From: an uncultured Bacteroidota bacterium
GTDB lineage: Bacteria; Bacteroidota; Bacteroidia; Chitinophagales; Chitinophagaceae
DNA: 64,000 bases
NCBI GenBank assembly: GCA_903874055.1
Contig: CAIQQR010000130.1
Location: 22,750 to 86,749 of the forward strand
Direction of reading: 5' to 3'
Below the pieces are notes generated by a model. It was not told the origin of the DNA, ran no database searches, and saw nothing but the letters and a program-made list of their open reading frames with translations. Shown here one piece after another: positions 31,100-41,659 of this stretch. The position numbers and the translations under genes are program-made. Each line of letters begins with the position of its first letter. Position 1 is the stretch's first letter.

Positions 31100-32335
31100 A
31101 TGATTTTCGCCATAATTGCCTCACTTATTTTAATTGGATTCTTTTCGGGATATGAAATTGGATTTGTTAGCGCCAATCGATTAAGCCTAGAATTGAAAAA
31201 AAAGAACGGAAATAAATCAGGACTTATCATCGCGCGCTTTTTGCAAGCCCCTACTGAATTTATTGGTACCTGTTTAGTAGGATTAAACATATCATTGGTT
31301 GTTTTTGGAATTCAATTTGAAGAACTATTAAAAGAGCATCTATGGAATCGATATCAATTAGATAGTTATAGCATTTTATTGGGCAATACTGTTTTGTCAA
31401 CATTAGTCATATTAATAATTGGAGAACTAGTTCCTAAAGCAATATTTAAAGCAAGAGCAAGTTCGATGATTTCTAAATTTGCAGTATTAGCAAATGTTTT
31501 TCATATTATATTTCGCCCGTTTACCAAAGTACTTGTAAGTATCGCACAATGGGTAGTTCGCTTTTTGTTCCAAGTGAAATTCGTAAATAAAAAAGAGGCT
31601 TTTTCTAAAATTGATTTGGCGCATTTTATTCAACAAAATATTGAGCATCCAGCGCAACAGGAATTAAATACAGATTTATTTGAAAACGCTTTGAGTTTAC
31701 CGGAAATTAAAATAAGAGAATGTCTTGTACCAAGAACTGAAATTATTGGAGTAGAATTAAATACATCTATTGACGAGCTGACTGCTTTATTTGTTGAAAC
31801 TAAATTGAGTAAACTCATTGTATATGATGATACATTGGATACCATTGTTGGTTATGTACATCAATTAGACCTATTTCAAAAGCCATCAAATATTGCTGCC
31901 GTCATTCATCCTATTTTACTGGTTCCTGAAAGCATGAGTGCGGCTGACTTAATAAATTTATTCTCTAAAAAAAGAAAGAGTATTGCTTGGGTAGTAGATG
32001 AATTTGGTGGAACAGCGGGTATTGTAACCATGGAGGACGTTTTAGAGGAATTATTTGGAGAAATTGATGATGAATATGACGAACAAGAGTTTGTTGAAAA
32101 AAAGATTTCAGACAAAGAATTTGTATTTAGTGGTCGTCTAGAATTAGACTACTTGACCGAAAAATACGGGGTAGATTTTGGGGCCGAAAATTCCGAAACC
32201 CTAAGCGGCTACTTAATTCATTTTCACGAAACTATTCCAAAGGTTAAAACGGTGATTCATTTGGATCATTTTGACGCTGAAATACTTGCTGTTAGTGACA
32301 CGAGAATTGAAAAAGTGAAAGTGAAAATGCACTAA
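31100..32335 (+). CDS. Hemolysin/CorC (CNNM-CBS) family protein
   Basis: DUF21 TM region, CBS domains, VDEFGGTAGIVTMEDVLEELFGEIDDEYD. Confidence 0.93.
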   Translation: MIFAIIASLILIGFFSGYEIGFVSANRLSLELKKKNGNKSGLIIARFLQAPTEFIGTCLVGLNISLVVFGIQFEELLKEHLWNRYQLDSYSILLGNTVLSTLVILIIGELVPKAIFKARASSMISKFAVLANVFHIIFRPFTKVLVSIAQWVVRFLFQVKFVNKKEAFSKIDLAHFIQQNIEHPAQQELNTDLFENALSLPEIKIRECLVPRTEIIGVELNTSIDELTALFVETKLSKLIVYDDTLDTIVGYVHQLDLFQKPSNIAAVIHPILLVPESMSAADLINLFSKKRKSIAWVVDEFGGTAGIVTMEDVLEELFGEIDDEYDEQEFVEKKISDKEFVFSGRLELDYLTEKYGVDFGAENSETLSGYLIHFHETIPKVKTVIHLDHFDAEILAVSDTRIEKVKVKMH

Positions 32336-32402
32336 AACCCTTAACTTTAAAGTCAACAAAAAATTAGTATTCCCATTATTTATTTTAATAAAACAATTCA
32401 TT

Positions 32403-32855
32403 ATGTCATTTGTATTTGATAGTTCAAAGCCTATTGCAATGGGATCCGACCATGCTGGTGTAGATTATAAAAAAGAAGTAAAGCAATGGTTGGAAGAAAA
32501 AGGATATACAGTAAAAGATTTTGGCACCTACAATACCGATTCTGTTGACTATCCCGACTTTGCACACCCAACTGCAAGTAGTGTTGAAACGGGTGAGGCA
32601 AGTTTTGGAATTTTATTTTGTGGAAGCGCAAATGGCGTTGCGATGACTGCAAATAAACACGAGGGCATTAGAGCAGGCTTATGTTGGCTTACCGAAGTTG
32701 CTGAATTAACTCGTTTACACAATGATGCTAATATGATTTGTATTCCTGCTCGTTTTGTAAGCTTAGATGCAGCTAAAGAAATGATCGAAAAATTTATGAC
32801 TACCGCATTTGAAGGTGGTAGACATCAAAACAGAGTCAATAAAATTGCTTGTTAA
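32403..32855 (+). CDS. rpiB: Ribose-5-phosphate isomerase B
   Basis: AMGSDHAGVDYKKEVKQWLE, GILFCGSANGVAMTANKHEGIRAGLC. Confidence 0.95.
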   Translation: MSFVFDSSKPIAMGSDHAGVDYKKEVKQWLEEKGYTVKDFGTYNTDSVDYPDFAHPTASSVETGEASFGILFCGSANGVAMTANKHEGIRAGLCWLTEVAELTRLHNDANMICIPARFVSLDAAKEMIEKFMTTAFEGGRHQNRVNKIAC

Positions 32856-32899
32856 AAATTTAGAAAAATAATTAATCACCCTTTTTTCAAATCAACTCA

Positions 32900-34444
32900 A
32901 TGAAAAAAATAATCTGGATCTTATTGCCATTCATTAGTACAATGGCAGTTGCACAAAAAGGCGAAGCACTAACTAAGTTTAGTAGCGTTATAACAGCCGA
33001 AGCTTTAAAAGCTAAATTATCTGTTATTGCAAGTGCCGAAATGGAAGGAAGAGAAACAGCTAGCCCTGGTCAAAAAAGAGCTGCAGCTTATATCGAATCA
33101 GAATTTAAAAGAATGGGATTGCTTCCAGGAAACGGAAATAGCTATCAGCAAACCTATCCTGTATTTCAGGATAACTTGACTGAAAAGAGTTTATCTGTAA
33201 ATGGTAAATCATTTCAATGGGATAATGATTTCTCCTTTTCACTACAAACTATTACTACTGGAAAATGGGATTATAAAGATGTTGTTTTCGCAGGATATGG
33301 TATCGTAGACGATAGTAAAGGTGTTAATGATTATGCGAACCTTGATGTTAAAGGTAAGTTAGTAGTAGTATTAGAAGGTTCAACTACTGGTGTTCCTACC
33401 ATGGGTCAAGGTGGCAATAGAGCATTTAATGCGAATCCTGCTTCCCCAATGTCTAAAATGCGTGCTGCAGTTGCTAAAGGTGCTGCTGGCTTATTAACGG
33501 TTACAGCTAACTTTCCACGTAAAGTGCCTGCTGAAACAAAAGGAAATATGTATTTAAAAAAGAATGATGCTGCCGGCTTCTTAATGGCTAGCATTTCATC
33601 TTCAATTGCGAATGCTATCTTAGGAAAAACTGTTACCAATATTAATGATTTAGCTGCTGCAAACAAAGGCAATTATACTGCTGCGGTTTCATTAGTTGCA
33701 ACCAAGACCACCGAGAATTTAGAAAGTAGCAACGTGATTGCTTATTTACCAGGTACTGATAAAAAAGAAGAATATTTATTTTTAACTGGTCACTATGATC
33801 ATTTAGGAAAAAGAGGAAATGTAATTTGGTATGGTGCAGATGACGATGGTTCTGGTACAGTGGGTGTAATGCAAATGGCTGAAGCATTTTCTGCTGCTGC
33901 AAAAGCAGGTAACAAACCAAGAAGAACAATTGTATTTATGACAGTAAGTGGTGAAGAGAAAGGATTATGGGGTTCACAATATTATTCAGAACATCCTTTA
34001 TTTCCATTGGAAAAAACAACTGCTGATTTAAATACCGACATGATTGGTCGTGTTGACACTGAGCGTACATCAGGAGATAGCCTAAATTATGTTTATGTAA
34101 TTGGACATGATAAATTAAGTTCTGATTTGCCCGTTATTAATGAAGCGGCTAACAAAAAATCAAGCAATATTACTTTGGATTATAAGTATGATGATCCAAA
34201 TGATAAAAACATGATTTACTACCGAAGCGACCATTATAACTTTGCTAGAAAAGGGGTCCCTATTTTATTTTTCTACGATGGAATGTTATTGGCTGATTAT
34301 CACCAACCATCTGATACCATTGAGAAAATCAATTTTGACTTAATGCAAAAGAGAACTAAAATGGTTTATTTCACTGCATGTGAAATTGCGAATAGGGATG
34401 AAATGTTAAAGAGAGATATTCCTTTAAATATGCCATCTAGATAG
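32900..34444 (+). CDS. M28 family metallopeptidase with PA-like domain
   Basis: GHYDHLG, GADDDGSGTVGVMQMAEA, SGEEKGLWGS, signal peptide. Confidence 0.93.
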   Translation: MKKIIWILLPFISTMAVAQKGEALTKFSSVITAEALKAKLSVIASAEMEGRETASPGQKRAAAYIESEFKRMGLLPGNGNSYQQTYPVFQDNLTEKSLSVNGKSFQWDNDFSFSLQTITTGKWDYKDVVFAGYGIVDDSKGVNDYANLDVKGKLVVVLEGSTTGVPTMGQGGNRAFNANPASPMSKMRAAVAKGAAGLLTVTANFPRKVPAETKGNMYLKKNDAAGFLMASISSSIANAILGKTVTNINDLAAANKGNYTAAVSLVATKTTENLESSNVIAYLPGTDKKEEYLFLTGHYDHLGKRGNVIWYGADDDGSGTVGVMQMAEAFSAAAKAGNKPRRTIVFMTVSGEEKGLWGSQYYSEHPLFPLEKTTADLNTDMIGRVDTERTSGDSLNYVYVIGHDKLSSDLPVINEAANKKSSNITLDYKYDDPNDKNMIYYRSDHYNFARKGVPILFFYDGMLLADYHQPSDTIEKINFDLMQKRTKMVYFTACEIANRDEMLKRDIPLNMPSR

Positions 34445-34464
34445 ACCAAAAGGTGTATAAAAAA

Positions 34465-34493
34465 TCGATGCCGCCGTTTATGGGTGGCATCGA
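34465..34493 (-). terminator. Hairpin with T-run on minus strand
   Basis: TCGATGCC-gccgtttatgggt-GGCATCGA flanked by A-runs on plus strand. Confidence 0.6.
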
Positions 34494-34513
34494 AAAAATC
34501 ATAAGACTAAAAT

Positions 34514-34547
34514 AAAAACCCCCTTACATTTTCTTAAGGGGGTTTTT
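34514..34547. terminator. Bidirectional intrinsic terminator
   Basis: AAAAACCCCCTTA-cattttct-TAAGGGGGTTTTT between convergent genes. Confidence 0.9.
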
Positions 34548-34551
34548 ATTG

Positions 34552-35526
34552 CTACTGACCTAATATGTATGCGAAGATCAATGGTACTACAATGGTAGCA
34601 TCACTTTCCACAATAAACTTAGGAGTATGGATATCTAATTTACCCCAGGTAATTTTTTCATTTGGAACTGCTCCAGAATATGAACCATAGGAAGTTGTGC
34701 TATCACTTACTTGACAGAAATAACTCCAAAAAGGAACGTCATGCCATTCTAAGTCCTGGTACATCATTGGAACCACGCAAATTGGGAAGTCACCAGCAAT
34801 ACCACCACCCACTTGGAAAAATCCTACTCCTTTACCACCACTATTTGCACGGTACCACTCCGTCAACATCACCATATATTCAATACCATTTTTTACGGTA
34901 CTCGCTTTTAATTCATTCTTAATTACATAGCTCGCGAAAATATTTCCGGTAGTGCTATCCTCCCAACCTGGAACAATAATTGGAATATTCTTTTTAGCAG
35001 CCGCAACAATCCAGCTGTCTTTTGGATCAATTTCATAAAACTCTTCCAACACACCACTTAACACCACTTTGAATAAAAATTCATGTGGGAAATATCTTTC
35101 ACCAGCAGCCTCAGCATCCTTCCAAACTTTTTCTAATGGCTTTTGTAAACGACGGAATGCTTCTTCTTCAGGAATACAAGTATCTGTTACACGATTATAA
35201 TGGTTCTCTAATAAATCCCACTCATCTTGTGGAGTTAAATCACGATAGTTAGGTACTCTTTTATATTTACTATGTGCAACTAGATTCATTACATCTTCTT
35301 CCAAATTAGCACCGGTACAGCTAATTATAGCAATTTTATCTTGACGAATCATTTCGGCCAAGCTAATACCAAGTTCGGCAGTACTCATAGCACCTGCTAA
35401 ACTTACTAGCATTTTACCTCCATCTAATAAATGGGTTTCATATCCTTTAGCAGCATCTACTAAAGCAGCAGCATTAAAATGCCTATACTGGTGTTCAATA
35501 AATTGGGAAACAGGTCCTTTGCTCAT
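34552..35526 (-). CDS. Deoxyhypusine synthase-like protein
   Basis: LLDGGKMLVSLAGAMSTAELG, SCTGANLEEDVMNLVAH, SYSGAVPNEKITWGKL; start at MSKGPVSQF. Confidence 0.9.
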   Translation of the reverse strand: MSKGPVSQFIEHQYRHFNAAALVDAAKGYETHLLDGGKMLVSLAGAMSTAELGISLAEMIRQDKIAIISCTGANLEEDVMNLVAHSKYKRVPNYRDLTPQDEWDLLENHYNRVTDTCIPEEEAFRRLQKPLEKVWKDAEAAGERYFPHEFLFKVVLSGVLEEFYEIDPKDSWIVAAAKKNIPIIVPGWEDSTTGNIFASYVIKNELKASTVKNGIEYMVMLTEWYRANSGGKGVGFFQVGGGIAGDFPICVVPMMYQDLEWHDVPFWSYFCQVSDSTTSYGSYSGAVPNEKITWGKLDIHTPKFIVESDATIVVPLIFAYILGQ

Positions 35527-35618
35527 TATTTTTCGATTTGATGCAAAAGTAATTTTTTTTAGGCATAAATAGTAACTTGTGTAACGAATCAAGTTTCAGG
35601 ATTAAAATCATATCAACA

Positions 35619-36278
35619 ATGAAAAAGTCAACTCCCAACCTGTTAACGGCCCTAGTGATATTGGCAGTCCCTTTTGCCTATGCTGCTTATATTTATCCAA
35701 CCTTACCACAAACCATTCCAACCCACTTTAATATGAAGGGAGAAGCAGACGGTTTTGGAGAAAGAAGTACTGTTTTTCTAGGTCCTGGCATTTTATCAGG
35801 TGTAGGATTATTTACGTTTTTCTTGCTTTCCAATATTAAGAATTTCGATCCAAAAAAATTCAAAAAAGAGGACGAAGGGATGTTTAAAAAATTAGCCCTT
35901 TTTTTAGTGGGTTTTTTAAGTTTGCTAGGGCTCCTTATTACCTATACTGCTACTTCGCCAAAATTTAATATTACCAATTTATTATTACCATTATTGGGAA
36001 TTTCATTTGCTATTATGGGTTGGTATATGCCTAAAATCCATCAAAATTATTTTGCTGGATTTAAACTACCATGGACATTAGAAAATGTAGACAACTGGAA
36101 TGAAACGCATAAAGTGGCGGGTAAAATTTGGATATACGGAGGCATTGTTCAAGCAATTGGCACTTTAATATTACCTAGCGTTGCCGCATTTATTGTATTT
36201 ATTGCTAGCACATTCATTATGGTGATTATCCCCACTGTATTTTCATATCGTATGTTTAAAAGAGGGAACCAACTTTAA
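35619..36278 (+). CDS. SdpI/DUF1648 family membrane protein
   Basis: LPQTIPTHFNMKGEADGFGERS (DUF1648), FAGFKLPWTLENVDNWNETHKVAGKIW (SdpI). Confidence 0.9.
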   Translation: MKKSTPNLLTALVILAVPFAYAAYIYPTLPQTIPTHFNMKGEADGFGERSTVFLGPGILSGVGLFTFFLLSNIKNFDPKKFKKEDEGMFKKLALFLVGFLSLLGLLITYTATSPKFNITNLLLPLLGISFAIMGWYMPKIHQNYFAGFKLPWTLENVDNWNETHKVAGKIWIYGGIVQAIGTLILPSVAAFIVFIASTFIMVIIPTVFSYRMFKRGNQL

Positions 36279-36289
36279 AAATTTTCTGC

Positions 36290-37441
36290 ATGAGCAATAA
36301 TAAAAATTTAGGGACTAAGTATATTCATGCTGGTGCGCATCCTGATCCAAGTACAGGAGCCATCATGACCCCAATATTTCAAACTTCTACTTTTGTTCAG
36401 TCTGCTCCTGGTGTACACCAAGGATACGAATACGCTAGAAGCCAGAACCCTACACGCTTTGCATTGGAGGAAGCTTTTGCAGTAATTGAAAATGGAAAAT
36501 ATGGGTTGGCTTTTGCAAGTGGAGTTGCTGCAACAGATGCAGTGATGCGTCTGCTAGTGCCAGGAGATGAAGTCATTGCAGCACATGATATGTATGGAGG
36601 CACTTATCGTTTATTTTCAAAAGTGTACGAGAAAATGAATATTACATTTCGTTATGTAGACACTTCTAATGCTGAGCATGTTGCCAATGCCATTACACCT
36701 AAAACAAAACTCATTTGGATTGAGACGCCAACCAATCCTTTAATGAATATCACAGATATCGCTGCAGTGGCAGCCATTGGGAAAATGCACAATTGCATAG
36801 TATGTGTTGATAATACTTTTGCTTCCCCCTATTTACAAAATCCTTTGGATGATGGTGCAACTATTGTGATGCACTCTGCTACCAAATATTTAGGTGGGCA
36901 TAGTGATGTGATACAAGGTTGTTTAGTAATGAATGATTCCGAATTAAGAGATCAATTGTATTTTATACAAAAAAGCACTGGAGCTGTCCCTGGTCCTCAG
37001 GATTGTTTTTTGGTATTAAGAGGCATTAAAACATTGCATGTAAGAATGCAAAGGCATTGTGAAAATGGGATTAAAGTGGCAGCTTATTTACGCCAACACC
37101 CAAAAGTGTCAAAAGTATATTGGTGTGGATTTGAGGATCATCCGAATCACGCTGTTGCTAAAAAACAAATGCGTGGTTTTGGAGGAATGATGAGCTTTAC
37201 TTTAAAAGATGACAGCATTGAAGCAGCAACGAAAGTTTTATCAAGTACAAAAATATTTTCATTGGCTGAAAGTTTAGGTGGTGTTGAATCCTTAATTAAC
37301 CATCCTGCAAGTATGACCCATGCTTCCATCCCAAGAGATATTAGAATTGCCAATGGATTAACTGATGGATTAATTCGATTGAGTGTTGGTATTGAAGATG
37401 TGGATGATATTATTGCAGACCTAGCACAAGCCATTGGATAA
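36290..37441 (+). CDS. Cystathionine gamma-synthase/lyase family PLP enzyme
   Basis: TPIFQTSTFVQ, YEYARSQNPTRFALE, HSATKYLGGHSDVIQG, LGGVESLINHPASMTHASIP. Confidence 0.93.
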   Translation: MSNNKNLGTKYIHAGAHPDPSTGAIMTPIFQTSTFVQSAPGVHQGYEYARSQNPTRFALEEAFAVIENGKYGLAFASGVAATDAVMRLLVPGDEVIAAHDMYGGTYRLFSKVYEKMNITFRYVDTSNAEHVANAITPKTKLIWIETPTNPLMNITDIAAVAAIGKMHNCIVCVDNTFASPYLQNPLDDGATIVMHSATKYLGGHSDVIQGCLVMNDSELRDQLYFIQKSTGAVPGPQDCFLVLRGIKTLHVRMQRHCENGIKVAAYLRQHPKVSKVYWCGFEDHPNHAVAKKQMRGFGGMMSFTLKDDSIEAATKVLSSTKIFSLAESLGGVESLINHPASMTHASIPRDIRIANGLTDGLIRLSVGIEDVDDIIADLAQAIG

Positions 37442-37486
37442 GCACGAAATAAAGAAAAAAGGAAAAGAAAAAGGAAAATTAATCAA

Positions 37487-38272
37487 GTGAGTAAGCAAGC
37501 CGAGATTCAAAAAATATTAAACCAAAAAGTTAAGCAATACAATCGGCTTGAATTTATAGAAAAGGATCCCATTTGTATTCCACATCATTACAAAAAGCAG
37601 CAGGATATTGAGATTGCTGCTTTTTTTGCAGCCATATTTGCATGGGGCAATCGTTCCACCATCATAAATAAGAGTAAAGATTTATTGGCCCGTATGGACC
37701 ATGCACCTTATGATTTTTGTATGAGCCATTCCCCAAAAGATTTAAAAAAAATAATCGGATTCGTGCATCGCACTTTCAATGATACTGACGCTCTGTATTG
37801 TATTGAATTTTTTAAGTACCATTTTTCAAAAAATCCAAGCTTAGAATCTGCATTTTTTCAAAATCAAATTACCAAGGTAAGTATAAAAAATGTCCAAGCT
37901 GCACTAACACATTTTCAATCCTATTTTATGTCTTTGGAAGATGCACCAAGGCGCACTCAAAAACATGTCTCAAGTCCTGTATCTGGTTCAACTTGCAAAA
38001 GATTAAACATGTTTTTAAGATGGATGGTACGCAAGGACCAGCAAGGAGTTGATTTTGGAATTTGGAATACGATCAAGCCATCTGAATTAATCATGCCAAT
38101 AGATGTACATGTGGCAAGGGTTTCAAGAACTTTGGGAATTTTAAAAAGACTTCAAACCGATTGGCTCACCGCATTGGAATTAACCGAATATTGCCGAACT
38201 TTAGATAGAACAGATCCAGTTAAATATGACTTTGCTTTATTTAGTTTGGGTGTTACTGAAAAATTTATGTAA
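37487..38272 (+). CDS. TIGR02757/DUF2400 family protein (GTG start)
   Basis: KRLNMFLRWMVRKDQQGVDFGIWNTIKPSELIMPIDVHVARVSRTLGIL. Confidence 0.88.
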   Translation: MSKQAEIQKILNQKVKQYNRLEFIEKDPICIPHHYKKQQDIEIAAFFAAIFAWGNRSTIINKSKDLLARMDHAPYDFCMSHSPKDLKKIIGFVHRTFNDTDALYCIEFFKYHFSKNPSLESAFFQNQITKVSIKNVQAALTHFQSYFMSLEDAPRRTQKHVSSPVSGSTCKRLNMFLRWMVRKDQQGVDFGIWNTIKPSELIMPIDVHVARVSRTLGILKRLQTDWLTALELTEYCRTLDRTDPVKYDFALFSLGVTEKFM

Positions 38273-38298
38273 GCTTTTGCAAATGAATATAATATTTT

Positions 38299-38577
38299 AT
38301 GGAAATTAATTTACAATCGCTCGAAAAATTAGACAGGCCCAGTTTGGATAATGCCATCAATGAATTGATCAAAAATGATTTTTCAAAGTTGGTTCAAATA
38401 CTTTATCGCATTGATGTATCAGAAGCTAAGCTAAAAAATATTTTAAATAGCAATCCAAATGAAGATGCTGGAAAATTAATAGCACAGGTAATTTTAGATC
38501 GTTTAGCAGCTACTAAAAAAGCGAGGGAAAGTTTTAATACCACTCCAAGGATTGATGATAACGAAGAAAGATTATAA
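38299..38577 (+). CDS. Conserved hypothetical protein
   Basis: 92-aa ORF INELIKNDFSKLVQILYRIDVSEAKLKNIL. Confidence 0.75.
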   Translation: MEINLQSLEKLDRPSLDNAINELIKNDFSKLVQILYRIDVSEAKLKNILNSNPNEDAGKLIAQVILDRLAATKKARESFNTTPRIDDNEERL

Positions 38578-38582
38578 GAAAA

Positions 38583-39281
38583 TTACAAATCCCCTAATTG
38601 CGGACGCATCACAATATCTTCCACCACCGCTTGTGCACTTAATTGTGTTGCAGCATAAATCATTTTTGCTATATCATTTGCTTCCATAATTCGTTTTGGA
38701 TCTACACCCGAGCCTGCCCAACTATTGGTAAATACTGCACCAGGGCAAACAGCAGTCACTTTAATTCCACTATCTTTTAACTCCAATCTTAGATTTTTAG
38801 AAAATCCTAATAATGCAAATTTACTTATGCTATAAGCCCCTCCATTTTCATAGGCAGCTAAAGATGCGATAGAACAAATATTAAAAATATGACCAGCACC
38901 CGTTGCAAACATGGCAGGTAGTAAATCACGCGTTAAATGATACGCTGAAAATAAATTAGTGTTTAATTGTTGCTCTAATTGGCCATCTGCTTCATCTTGT
39001 AATTTGCCTGGCACAAAATTTCCAGCATTGTTCACTAAGATATGAGGAGTTGTTTTTCCCAGACACCATTTTGAAAAATTGGCAACCTCCGATTTTAAAG
39101 ATAAGTCGGCAGGAAAAGAATCAATCACTACTAACGGATATTGTTGTTGTAAAGATGCAGCTGCTTCTTGTAATGAACTTGCAGTTTTACTTGTTAAATA
39201 TAAATTATGGCCATTGGCAGCAAAAATTTCTGCAATTGCATACCCAATTCCCTTTGAAGCGCCGGTAATGATGATATTCAT
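38583..39281 (-). CDS. SDR family NAD(P)-dependent oxidoreductase
   Basis: IITGASKGIGYAIAEIF, LVNNAGNF, YSISKFALLGF; start at MNIIITGAS. Confidence 0.92.
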   Translation of the reverse strand: MNIIITGASKGIGYAIAEIFAANGHNLYLTSKTASSLQEAAASLQQQYPLVVIDSFPADLSLKSEVANFSKWCLGKTTPHILVNNAGNFVPGKLQDEADGQLEQQLNTNLFSAYHLTRDLLPAMFATGAGHIFNICSIASLAAYENGGAYSISKFALLGFSKNLRLELKDSGIKVTAVCPGAVFTNSWAGSGVDPKRIMEANDIAKMIYAATQLSAQAVVEDIVMRPQLGDL

Positions 39282-39360
39282 AAAAATCAATAATAATATG
39301 CAATAAAGATAGGAAGCAATATTGTATTTTCGCTCAATATCAATTAGCATCAACATCAAT

Positions 39361-40056
39361 ATGCCTTACCAACACCTCTTTTTTGATTTAGATCATACCA
39401 TTTGGGATTTTGAAATGAATTCAAAAGAAACATTATGGGACTTACACCAAAAGTTTCATTTAGCTGAAAAAGGCATTGATAATTTTGATACTTTTTACGA
39501 TCATTATAGTGTTCATAATCACAGATTATGGGATCGATACACCAAGGGATTTATCAAACAAGAAGAGCTAAGGTGGAAGCGTATTTATTTAAGTTTATTA
39601 GATTTTAAAATCGCAGATGAAACCTTGTCAAGAGCAATGTCTGTTGATTATTTAGACATTCTACCTAATAAAACAAATCTATTCCCTTATACTATTGAAA
39701 TTCTTGACTACTTAAAGGCAAAGGGTTATCAAATGCATTTAATCACCAATGGATTTGAATCAGTTCAATTTAAAAAGATTGAAAATTCTAAGATAGCAAA
39801 CTACTTTATTGAAGTAATCACTTCGGAAGCTAGTAATAGCCTTAAACCGCACAAAGAAATTTTTGAATACGCATTAGATAAAGCAAAAGCAACCATTGAT
39901 GAAAGTATCATGATTGGTGACAATGAAGCTGCAGACATTCAAGGTGCCATTAATATTGGAATGGACTCGGTATTCGTAAACCACATCAATGCTGTGCCAA
40001 CGGTTCCAGCCACTTACACTATTACGCATTTAAAAGAATTGGAAAACATTTTATAG
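39361..40056 (+). CDS. YjjG-family HAD nucleotidase
   Basis: FFDLDHTIWDFEMNSKETL, LITNGFESVQFKKIENS, MIGDNEAADIQGA. Confidence 0.9.
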   Translation: MPYQHLFFDLDHTIWDFEMNSKETLWDLHQKFHLAEKGIDNFDTFYDHYSVHNHRLWDRYTKGFIKQEELRWKRIYLSLLDFKIADETLSRAMSVDYLDILPNKTNLFPYTIEILDYLKAKGYQMHLITNGFESVQFKKIENSKIANYFIEVITSEASNSLKPHKEIFEYALDKAKATIDESIMIGDNEAADIQGAINIGMDSVFVNHINAVPTVPATYTITHLKELENIL

Positions 40057-40078
40057 AATAACCTAATTATATTCCATT

Positions 40079-40735
40079 TTACCAATTTGCTAAAACTGTA
40101 ATTCCTCCTTTTACTACATCTCCAATTTTACAATTAATTTTCGCATCTAATGGAAGTAATAAATCCACTCTACTTCCAAATTTAATAAACCCGTATTCAG
40201 CAGTTTGATCAAATTGTGTTCCTACTGAAGCATAATTACAAATTCGACGCGCTAATGCACCCGCAATTTGTTTTAATAAAATACTTCCCTTTTCATTTTC
40301 AATCACGACCGACCAACGCTCATTGTCGGTAGAAGATTTTGGGTGCCATGCAACTAAAAATTTACCAGGATGATATTGATTGTAAATAATATTTCCGGCA
40401 ATAGGTGTTCGATTCACATGTACATTGGCAGGACTCATAAATACACTCACTTGAATTCTTCTTTCTTTATAGTATTCATCGGGCGCTACTTCTTCAATTA
40501 CCACTACTTTACCATCAGCTGGTGAAACAATTGCTGAAGCATCCTTTGTCCAATTTCGGCTAGGCATTCTAAAAAAAGAAACGATAAAAAGAAATAGCCC
40601 TAATGTAACCACAAATACTACCCAAGCTGCAATAGCACTTATAGGAAACAGATAAGAGAAGTTAGCGATATTTAATGCGCCCACTACTAATGCTGTTAAT
40701 GCGATGGTGGCAGTACCTTCCTTGTGTATTGTCAT
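40079..40735 (-). CDS. psd: Phosphatidylserine decarboxylase
   Basis: IVSPADGKVVVIEEV, SPANVHVNRTPI, FGSRVDLLLP (LGSS-like autocleavage region). Confidence 0.92.
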   Translation of the reverse strand: MTIHKEGTATIALTALVVGALNIANFSYLFPISAIAAWVVFVVTLGLFLFIVSFFRMPSRNWTKDASAIVSPADGKVVVIEEVAPDEYYKERRIQVSVFMSPANVHVNRTPIAGNIIYNQYHPGKFLVAWHPKSSTDNERWSVVIENEKGSILLKQIAGALARRICNYASVGTQFDQTAEYGFIKFGSRVDLLLPLDAKINCKIGDVVKGGITVLANW

Positions 40736-40766
40736 ACTATAAATTTAAAACGCAAAGGTAATCTAT

Positions 40767-41630
40767 CTAATAGAAAATCTGAAGTAATAACCAAACAAAT
40801 GGAGTGGCTAATAAAATGGAGTCAAATCGGTCTAAAAAACCACCATGACCTGGCATCATTGAACCACTATCCTTTACCCCAGCCAATCTTTTTAATTTAC
40901 TTTCCATCAAATCGCCATAATTACCTGCAATAGCTGCAATTAAAGAAACCATAAATACAAAACTTGTACTTAAATCAGGTAAATAAAATTGTGTCACTTT
41001 TGTAACCAGCATTACTGCTAATAGCACACCGCCAATAGTGCCTTCCCATGTTTTATTCGGAGAAATAGTGGATAAAGGATGTCTTCCAATTACAGAGCCT
41101 ACTAAATAAGCCATGGTATCATTCACCCAAACGGAAACAATAATTAAAAGTGGGATATACAAATTGGCATTTTGATAATAAGTAGAGGTAGGCAAACTTC
41201 TTATTTGATAAAATAGAGACAATCCCATTGGTATATAAATTAATCCTACCATACTAATTGCCATGTTTTGTAAACTAAATTTCTTGAAGAACAAATCTGC
41301 CAACACCATAATCAAGGCAATGCCTGGCACCACATATAATCCAACAATTTTAAAAATATGCACATCTAAAATGATAATTCTTTTAGAAAGTGTAAACATT
41401 AAAGCAGCACCTAATAAAAGCAATCCCCATTTATGAATTGCAGATTTATTTTTATAGTCAGGAGAAATGAGTTCTAATAATTTTTGAAATTCATATAAGC
41501 ACCCTGTTGCAATAATAACAAATAAGGAAAAAAATGACCAATTATTCCAAATTAATCCAGCTACCATCACAATAACAAAAGCAATTGCAGATAAGGCTCT
41601 TACTCTAAAAACAGAAAAATTAAATGACAT
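40767..41630 (-). CDS. cdsA: Phosphatidate cytidylyltransferase
   Basis: SPNKTWEGTIGGVLLAV, KRLAGVKDSGSMMPGHGGFLDRFDS. Confidence 0.95.
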   Translation of the reverse strand: MSFNFSVFRVRALSAIAFVIVMVAGLIWNNWSFFSLFVIIATGCLYEFQKLLELISPDYKNKSAIHKWGLLLLGAALMFTLSKRIIILDVHIFKIVGLYVVPGIALIMVLADLFFKKFSLQNMAISMVGLIYIPMGLSLFYQIRSLPTSTYYQNANLYIPLLIIVSVWVNDTMAYLVGSVIGRHPLSTISPNKTWEGTIGGVLLAVMLVTKVTQFYLPDLSTSFVFMVSLIAAIAGNYGDLMESKLKRLAGVKDSGSMMPGHGGFLDRFDSILLATPFVWLLLQIFY

Positions 41631-41659
41631 AATTAATTTAAATTTTATTCAATATACAA

